Source: Codonopsis lanceolata (taxonomy: Eukaryota; Streptophyta; Magnoliopsida; Asterales; Campanulaceae). From it: DNA of 64,000 nt. Where the stretch lies: contig CM028379.1 in NCBI GenBank assembly GCA_013146195.2, forward strand, positions 94,030,885 to 94,094,884. The letters run 5' to 3'. The position numbers were made by a program, and so were the translations under genes. The notes under the pieces were generated by a model. It was not told the DNA's origin. It saw only the letters and a list, made by a program, of their open reading frames with translations, and made no database searches. Below, piece by piece: positions 56,811 to 64,000 of this stretch; within the stretch, counting starts at the first letter, position 1, and each line of letters begins with the position of its first letter.

Positions 56811-58052
56811 ATGTAGGAAGGTCTTACGGATCATAAATCCGTAAAGTGGAACCCCAAAAATAATAAAATAAGGCTGATGGAGTGGGTAACCCATCAATAA
56901 AGACCACTGGTTATCCAGTAAAAATGGGTCAAATGTGAGAAAATGGGTAAAAAATCTGATAAATGAGGCTAAAACCTGCGGATTGACCTGGATCCACCAA
57001 CATAAACATGTGGGTCTCACAAGGATGGGAGGGACACGTGTCGGCTGGATAGGCTAGCCAGCACATTAATGAGATATTTCTCATTTTGCTCCGCTATGCC
57101 TGCACTTTCAAAGTTTGCTGTCGAAATGTTTCTTCTTTCCAAGTGTTACAGTTTCATCCTATGTCAGCTCCGTCAGCCTTTCGTTAGTCTCATTTGTCTT
57201 GAGATGATTGACGGATCCTAACGGACTTTGACGAAATGATAAATGACACATTTAAAAAACAAAAGTGATATATTTAAAAAACAAAAATGACACATTTTAA
57301 GGTCAAAAGTGACACTATAAAGGGAAAAAATATTACTCCCTCCATCCCTAAATTATCGTCCTAGTTGACCCGGCGCATGGATTAAGAAAAAAAAATTGAC
57401 TTGATTATTTATATTGGTTTAATGTGTAATTTCATTTAAAGCCCATGTGTATGTGGCACATAATTAAAGTTGGGTGAAAAACTAAGAGTAAAGTGGTAAA
57501 AGTGATGTTCTAAAAAAGTAAGTTTCAAGCTGGACAATTATTTTGGGATGGACGAAAAAAAAAAGAGGACGATAATTTAGGGACGGAGGGAGTATAATTT
57601 TCATCAAAATGTAAAGAAACACTCTTAATACTAAAAAGTGAAACTTTAGCACTAACAGTGACTGTCAAAAGTGACACATTTAATACTAAAACGTGACACT
57701 TTTAATGTAATAAAATGACACTTTCATCGTTTCATGTCAAAAATAGATGGTTTTAATTTATAATGCAAAGTAACACTTTTTATTTTTAAGCAAAAATGAC
57801 ACATTTAAGGTTAAAAAGTAACATCTTTTAAAGAAAAAAATGATACTTTTTATTAAAAAATGCAAAGTGACACATTTTATACTGAAAAATGATATTTTTA
57901 ATACTAAAAAATGAAACTGTTTATTTATACACGTAAGGGTGACGTTGCAATTTTCAAAAGTCGAAGGCTTGCACTAAAATTACTGAATCTTGGCGCATTT
58001 AACATGGATATGTCCATCTTACGAATTAAGATCCGTAAAACTGTCTTACATG
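56811..58052. mobile_element. putative inverted-repeat transposon with GTGACAC repeats
   Basis: The left end atgtaggaaggtcttacgga and the complement of the right end (catgtaagacagttttacgg) continue to match for about 40 bp through ...atc.taa.tccgtaa..tgga. The interior has no ORF but many degenerate copies of a 20-25-bp unit around aaaagtgacacattttaa. A MITE interrupts it at 57336. The class could be MULE-like, but no target duplication was found. Confidence 0.45.
57336..57592. mobile_element. Stowaway-type MITE 3
   Basis: 257 bp with CTCCCTCCATCCCTAAATTA / TAATTTAGGGACGGAGGGAG ends and TA on both sides (57334-57335, 57593-57594). It has the same orientation as MITE 1 and inserted into the GTGACAC-repeat element. 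Confidence 0.93.
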
Positions 58053-58701
58053 AGACATATTCTAATTAAAAAAAATTATAGTATTGGTTCTGTCCTGATT
58101 CTCGTACATTTTCAATTGGTTCTGAATCGGACCAATTAATTGGTTCTCAAACATATTTGGTTGGTTCTGGTTCTTTTTTTTTTCTTTTTTTTTTTTAAGA
58201 ATAGGACTATTGGTTGGTTCCGATTTTCTTCTTTTCCCCAACAACTTGGATCGAACCGGACCAAGTTTACCCCTAATATTTAGGTTTTAATGGGTGTCAA
58301 CCCGTTCCAACCCAAACCCAACACAGTCCATCCAATTGCTAGACCTAATCATTGCTGTGAAATTTAGGTAACTTTAGTATAAAATTTACACTTATTTTGA
58401 TTTTTGAGTACAATTTTTTTAAAAAAAATGGACACTTGTTTAAAGAGAAAAAGAGTACTCCCTTATCCCCCCTCCCGGCCAAAAAAAAATGTTTGATTTA
58501 ATCTAATATTTTTGTAATTTTAAAAAGATATTTTCAATGGTGTGAAAGTAATAAATTTATCATCTCTCTCCATCTAAATATAAAGTAGTGATAGGGATAA
58601 TATAAATAGTTAATTTAATAATGATTGTGAAAAAAGGAAAAAATGTTTTGAGAAATTCGAAAAAAAGAATAATTTAGAGTTTTGAGATGAAGGAAATAGT
58701 A
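58053..58701. other. intergenic, no feature seen
   Basis: AT-rich stretch with a gaaccaattggttc-like simple repeat (58085-58260: ggttctg, ggttctc and ggttccg units with accaatt). No coding or structural feature could be supported. Confidence 0.4.
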
Positions 58702-58959
58702 CTCCCTCCGTCCCTAAATTATCGTCCTCCTTTTTTTTTTTCGTCCGTTCAAAAATAATTGTCCACTTTGAAACTTACCTTTTTAGAATATCACTTTTAT
58801 CACTTTACCCATACTTTTTTACCATACTTTAATTATAGGCCATATACACATGGGCTTTAAAGGAAACTACATATTAAACTAATATTAATAATCCAGTCAA
58901 ATAAATTTTTTTAAACGATACATCGGATCAATCAAGACAATAAATTAAGGACGGAGGAG
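58702..58959. mobile_element. Stowaway-type MITE 4
   Basis: 258 bp, CTCCCTCCGTCCCTAAATTA ... GGACGGAGGAG with TA on both sides (58700-58701, 58960-58961). The interior is the reverse complement of MITE 1 (ccactttgaaacttaccttt), so the orientation is opposite. Confidence 0.93.
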
Positions 58960-59197
58960 TATGCATATTTCTGAATGTGGAATGATAGAAAGTGATGGTC
59001 ATTTCAAAGCTCAAGGAAGCGAGGTTGATGATGAATGATGATACAACTTACAAGCCACAAGGGCATGCAAAAAGCTACCTTTGTCACAGCTTTTGTCCCC
59101 ACCCTTTTACGGAGTAGTAATTTTAGTAAGTAAATTCGAAAACAAAATTATTTTCAGTTTTCTTCTAACAAGTAAAAATTGGTACGACGTCGACGGG

Positions 59198-60105
59198 CAG
59201 GCCCGGCCCTGAGCAGATGCAAGAGCTTTCGTATAGGGCCTAAAATTTTAGAGGGCCTAATTTAAAAGAAGTGTAGGTCAAGTTTTAAAAATATATTATA
59301 TATCACGTAACATAAAATTCATGATTGTCTTCTTGGCTTAATGAAAATTGTTGGATAATGTAAATACCTAGGTCATGAGTTCAAGTCTTAGCCAATCTTT
59401 TTTATTTTACACATTTTAGTATTCATCTCCCATAGCTTAATTATTACATTTCAAGCAAAAATCAAGTTTTTTTGTTGTTGCTATTTGACTCATTTTTATT
59501 GTTTATGTTTCTTTAGTTCTTAATTTTATTAGTGATTGTGTCTTTTTTTTTTTTTACTTGAATTTTTAGTACAAACATGTTATCAAGAAAATATCTATCC
59601 GGAAGCCAAAAAAAAAAAAAAGATTGATGGGGTATATCATTTTTGTCATATATTGTTTAAATCGATGCAAAATACTCCCTCCGTCTCAAAATTATCGTCC
59701 TCCTTTTGTTTTTCATCCGTCCCAAAATAATTGTCCAGTTTGAAATTTACCTTTTTAGAACATCACTTTTACCACTTTACCCTTACTTTTTCACTCTACT
59801 TTAATTATGAGCCATATACACATGGGCTTTAAAGGAAACTACATATTAAATCAATATAAATAATCAAGTCAATTGTTTTTTCTTAAACTTCAATCTGGGC
59901 GATTATTTAGGACAGAGTGAGTAGTAGTTTTCAATAAAATTTTAATGCTTATTTTTCTTATATATTTATAAGTGTTGATGCATTTTCAATACTATGAACG
60001 ACGATAAAAAAAAAAAAAAACTATTCGCCTAAAAATTATATTTTTATATATTTTTGAGGCGCTTTTTTCTTTTTTTTCGCCCCTGACAAAAGTTCGGACC
60101 TACTG
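59198..60105. mobile_element. non-autonomous hAT-like element
   Basis: The left end is CAGGCCCGGCCCTGAG, a start common to plant hAT elements. The right end is CGGACCTACTG. Flanks TCGACGGG (59190-59197) and CCGACGGG (60106-60113) give an 8-bp target duplication with one mismatch. The inverted ends match only loosely (CAG..gGtCCg). The interior, 908 bp, has no ORF and contains MITE 5. Confidence 0.6.
59675..59921. mobile_element. Stowaway-type MITE 5
   Basis: 247 bp, CTCCCTCCGTCTCAAAATTA ... GGACAGAGTGAG with TA at 59673-59674 and 59922-59923. It has the same orientation as MITE 4 and is nested in the hAT-like element. Confidence 0.9.
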
Positions 60106-60605
60106 CCGACGGGGAGCAAACTCCGACGGGTAAAAACGATGTTAGACCAGTGTCGTTTTCCTGGGCTGGCTGGCATGATTCACGTGTTGGGTTTCATTTC
60201 AGATAAAGACGGGATGGGAATTGGGAAATGGGGATATCAACATATAATTACATTTTCGAGAGGGTCTTTTTTTTTTAAGTTTGAATTCACATGAGCTAAA
60301 AACAAATCGTGGAATTACGAAGGTGCCCTTGTAATGGTTTTGAATTTTGATGTGAGCAGATGAGGTACCTACGGACCGGTGTTGTGCGAAAGGGAATCTC
60401 TTTGAGCAGATAAACAGAAACAATGAGAATCCCAATTGGGTGTTCAGTTGGCGTAACATGTCCTTTCGTCTCTGTACGGTTTTCATTTATTGTACTGTAT
60501 ACCTTCTTGAGATTTGAGATTATTTCATTGGTCCCACCACTTCTGACTCACTGGACTCCCACTAAACACTAAAGCCTAACCCTCTTTTTCATTTCCTCAA
60601 GGTTA
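60106..60605. other. intergenic, no feature seen
   Basis: Mixed-composition sequence. A 95-codon minus-strand open frame crosses it but has no recognisable motif and a simple composition, so I do not call it. The cgacggg motif occurs again at about 60134. Confidence 0.35.
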
Positions 60606-61140
60606 GAGCATCCACAACAATAACACCCAATACCACACTCTAGTCACCTCGTTTTCTGTTCCTTTTACACTTTTTCAATCCTCTAAAAAACAATTCACTC
60701 CAACAATTACACTTTATACAACACTTTATACACCTTAAATATCTCAAAACTCAACTAACAAACCTAACTACCAATATATTTTTCATCTTTGTAATTTCTA
60801 TTTTCATGATTTGAATGAAATATTTTATATTTTATGGAAAAAAAGTTGTATGTTTTAATAATTTTAATTATTTTTATTCAAAAATATTTGACTATGGAGG
60901 ATTTATGTTTAAAATATATTTTAATCTTTTTTGTTCTCTCATACATTAAGGATTTATGTTTAAAATATTTGACTAAGAAGGATACTATTCATGCTACCTC
61001 ACTCCCAACCTTAAGAGGGAGAGCTAGCAGATTTTGGAGGTTGGGGGGGTGCTTGGGTGTCCATTGTAGTACCAAGGGGGTTAAAAAAAAACTCTAAAAA
61101 GAGCTTTGGAGGGTGGGTAGCAGCTCCACTGTGGACGCTC
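60606..61140. mobile_element. PIF/Harbinger-type MITE
   Basis: The ends GAGCATCCAC and GTGGACGCTC form a terminal inverted repeat (one mismatch in ten), flanked by TTA on both sides (60603-60605, 61141-61143), the 3-bp duplication of PIF/Harbinger elements. 535 bp, AT-rich, no transposase. Confidence 0.75.
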
Positions 61141-61407
61141 TTACTCGCACTCACACCTTCCTTGACTTTGGGACACTTTCCAATTTTTAGTTGATGACAT
61201 CGTTAGAGAAGTATCGTATGTAAAAACTAAAATAAAAAGAAATTTAAATAAAAATTTGATCATAATTTTCAATTGAATCCCTAAAACTTAAAAAGGACAA
61301 TAAGACCTTCTTCCCCAAATTAATTTACAAATCAAACAAAATCCAATCAGATTTCCTATAGTATTGGCACAAAATTTTACCAACTACAACGACAAGAACT
61401 CCTTTAA
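61141..61407. other. intergenic, no feature seen
   Basis: AT-rich sequence left of the candidate terminal exon. On the minus strand it would be the 3' UTR of that exon. Confidence 0.35.
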
Positions 61408-61545
61408 TTATGCCTCGATGCACAGCCTTTTTGGCTCTTGATCAAAATTTCCTTCATTTTCTTTATCTTCTGCTTCTACTGGACAAACTCCTGAATTAGC
61501 TTCACATCTTTTCCTAGGTGGAATAACTTGAAAGAATGAATCTTT
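61408..61545 (-). pseudogene. candidate terminal exon, unidentified protein
   Basis: After an acceptor-like TTATCACTAG the minus strand is open for 45 codons to a TAA: KDSFFQVIPPRKR ... EAEDKENEG ... QEPKRLCIEA. The basic PPRKR stretch and the KEN-like box (EDKEN) look like the end of a real nuclear protein and not like transposon coding. No upstream exon was found before the LTR starts at 61587, so the gene would be cut here. Low certainty. Confidence 0.3.
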
Positions 61546-61586
61546 CTAGTGATAACCCTATGACCGGATCTTTCTCGAAAGCCTGT

Positions 61587-61920
61587 TGTGAGTGCTTCGG
61601 GGTATTTTGCATTTCATCCTCCCTTGTTTAGAGAAAAACAAAATTCAAAAACACAACGCTTTTTTCATTTCATGTACCCAAAAAAGGGGAAACTCTCCCC
61701 CCGAGAGCCCCCACACCCCAGCCCCATGAGAATGTGAGAGGGAAAATCACGGTAACTCAACGATTAGGGGAAAACGAAATTAAAAAGGGACAAATAAAAA
61801 AAAACGTTGTAAAGAACGCGTAGAATACGTCCAGCCTCATTGTGGACTCAAAAAGTGATAAACAGAGTCGTCATCTTTATTTTAAGGAAAAACAAAGAAA
61901 AACCAAATGTAACCAGATTT
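61587..61920 (-). repeat. LTR fragment of element E
   Basis: It starts TGTGAGTGCTTCGGGG and follows the family to tgtaaccagattt, then breaks off. A stretch of about 80 bp (61686-61765, gggaaactctcccccc ...) is not found in the other LTRs. The PBS-like cagagtcgtca is at 61863-61873. Confidence 0.8.
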
Positions 61921-62591
61921 GATAGAACATAGAGAGACCGACGCGGCGCCAAAGCGAAACAAATAGTCTAACCTTGTAGGTGAGGTTTCCAACCTTTGGT
62001 ATTCTGGACAGACCGATAGACAACTAGTCTAGTGTCAACAGGAAGATAGGGGGAAAATGTATTTGAAATAAAACTACCCGCCTCGCAGAAATCATGAGGG
62101 ACCTTATAGCAGTGTATCAGTTCTGTAACAGGTGATCTGTGATAACCTTGGATTTCAGACAAGGATTAGGCATAATAAGTGATTTTGTCATCCAATCTTA
62201 AGAAGTCTTTGCCCAATAAGGCCGAGGCAGAACTTTCACGGTTGATATGTGTTTCCAAAATACCTCTTTTCAAAATGACCAACAATTCATGACCCAAAGA
62301 ATATGGGATAGGAAACTGCATAGACAAGACTCATGAGTTCGGTGGAAAAAGCCCCAGGATGACTCAATCAATAATATTTTTTTCTTTCAAAATGGGATAG
62401 AAAGCCCCCTAGCATACTCAAGTGATAAGTTTATGGATATAAATGACCCCAGAAGGAAGTGGATGGAGAGAAAGCCCCTTATTGTTTTTCTCTTCTTTTT
62501 TTTTTTTTTTTTTTTGAGAAAATCATGGGCACAAAATATGAGGATGACCCTATGGAACAAGAAAGAGAGCCAGAATTCAGAGTTCACTTTA
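61921..62591 (-). other. internal fragment of element E, homologous to element B
   Basis: It is colinear with 20640-21310 (tttggtattctgga, atcatgaggga, ccgaggcaaaac, gacaagactcatgag, ggaagtggatg, T-run). No ORF is supported. It is joined directly to LTR sequence on both sides, without a PBS or a polypurine tract, so the arrangement is a rearrangement product. Confidence 0.75.
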
Positions 62592-64000
62592 TTGCCTCGG
62601 GGTTTTTTGCATTTCATCCTCCCTTGTTTACAAAAAAACAAAATTCAAGAAACACAACGTTTTTTTCATTCCATCTTCCCTTGTTTAGGGGAAAACGAAA
62701 TTAAAAAGGGACAAAACAAACGTGTAAAGAGCGCGTGGAATGCGCTCGGCCTCATTGTGGACTCAAAATATGATAAACAGAGTCGTCATCTTTATTTTAA
62801 GAAAAAAACAAAGAAAAACCAAATGTAACCAGATTTAAAGAAAAAGATTTCGGAGACTAAGTTACGAGGTGGGAAGGTCTTAGGCACCCAACTCGCCCTT
62901 TCGGTCTCAAAACAAGTTTTTTTGGCTAAACTATGCTTTTATTATATATATTTAACAGATGAAATAAAGCATTTAAATATATATTTGTATCTATATTATT
63001 ACAAACTTGCAGCAATCTCCTTTCGGGAGTTACAAATACATTTATAAATATTTGACCATAATAATGGCTCTTTTTAGTGTTATTTCTTAAAGAAATTCGG
63101 GCAACACAACTGCTTATTTTTATTACATGGAGCCGACCTAAATAACACTTTTAAATGAATAAAACTTTAAATAACCTACGTTTTGAAGTATGAGGGTTTT
63201 ATCCCGTACCAACTAGCTTCTAGTAGATTTTAGAATGCACTCGCTCCGTCCTTCCAGGAGAAGGAGTCTTTTTGCTGTTGTTTTGCTGTTGCAGAGATTC
63301 AGGCAGAGTAATTGCTTACGAAAGTTGCTTTCTGACCTCGGGAACCGGGCGAAGCAACTGCTTGTTTTTTTGTTATTGTTTGCTTGTTGACGATGGAAAT
63401 CAAGCAAAGCAACTGCTTGTTTAATTTTGAGGATTTGGCGTCTGGATTCGGGCAGGGCAACTGATCTTTTTGGGATTTTTGGACTGATGAAATAAGGTGG
63501 AATCCTAGCAGGGCAATTAGGTTTCACTTTGACCGGTTGGTTTTGTGTTTGAGGGAGCTTTGATGGAGCTTTGGGGCATAGAGGAGGAAAACTCTTAGAG
63601 CGTACTCTCAGAACTCACTGCGGAGAAACTTTAACTGCATGATCGCGGTGTGTGAAAATTGTGTGTGTGAACTCTCACAAGCCGGACCTCTTTATTTATA
63701 GGCTGAGATTGAGATTCCTTCGTCGTTTAGATTTATCTTTCTATGCTTCATCGGCTTGTACCACGCGCTGAGAGAGTTGCACCAGAGGCAGGACGCTACA
63801 GTACCAGGGGAACTGTTGGGTGCAACCCACAATGGAAGTGGGTGCGGCACCCAAACTTCCTAGGAGCGGCGCCCAGGGGGTCCTGGGTAATTCCCAAGGC
63901 TTTTCTTGTTTCGATTTTTAGCACTTTGGCCCCTACAATTCACTATTCATGCATTATTTCATTTCTTTTGCATTTTTTGCAATCTAAATCCTATAATTTT
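62592..64000 (-). repeat. LTR of element E, cut by the window end
   Basis: It starts about ten bases inside the family LTR (gcctcggggttttttgc) and runs past the window edge. The conserved block is at 62860-62910, the PBS-like motif at 62778-62788, the TATA box at 63693-63700 and the GC-rich stretch at 63820-63885. Its right part is closest to the left LTR of element B. Confidence 0.88.

Noticed and set aside
60199..60486. 95-codon open frame on the minus strand
   Set aside because: No domain, no splice or promoter support, and a polylysine stretch from a T-run.

Overview
This is nuclear DNA of a flowering plant, most likely a dicot. It is AT-rich and is built almost entirely of nested, decayed transposable elements: LTR retrotransposons, a LINE, TRIMs, Stowaway, hAT and PIF-type MITEs, and one 100-N assembly gap. 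I found no intact host gene, rRNA, tRNA or CRISPR array. The only non-transposon coding remnants are a GRF zinc-finger gene fragment (54.7-55.3 kb) and a possible terminal exon near 61.4 kb. Naming is mine: A = 1-12573, B = 12574-25915, C = 27052-35293, D = 36009-53548, E = 61587-64000. Layout from left to right: (A) the 3' half of a minus-strand Ty3/gypsy element of the Tat/Ogre type, running from its 3' LTR at the left edge through a 128-bp tandem array, two antisense genes and a pol that stops abruptly at 12573. (B) a related minus-strand element without pol, whose internal region is a 43-bp satellite array plus a long leader; its left LTR holds a LINE and its right LTR holds a TRIM. 25916-27051 is rearranged remnant sequence. 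(C) a plus-strand Athila-like element broken by stops, a hAT MITE and a 1.6-kb solo LTR. 35294-36008 and 53549-54158 are two halves of one older sequence split by (D), a complete 17.5-kb minus-strand Tat/Ogre-like element with two 1344-bp LTRs, a GCCGC target duplication, a tRNA-Arg-like primer binding site, gag-PR-RT-RNaseH-archaeal-type RNaseH-INT remnants, and the same two antisense genes. 54159-61586 is MITE-rich sequence with a TRIM and the GRF fragment. (E) rearranged LTR and leader pieces of a B-like element fill the right edge. The most notable system is the antisense cassette carried by both A and D between pol and the 3' LTR. aORF1 is a four-exon plant-mobile-domain (PMD)-like gene. 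aORF2 resembles the plant DUF7745 family and has its own TATA box and a GC-rich hairpin module that is also found in the LTRs. Both genes run opposite to the genomic RNA, which explains how three spliceosomal introns survived reverse transcription. Extra antisense ORFs have been reported in Tat-lineage elements, so the class is not new; the two-gene arrangement, the shared promoter module and the conserved leader stem-loop deserve checking. All coding parts in this window carry stops or frameshifts, so none of these copies looks active.
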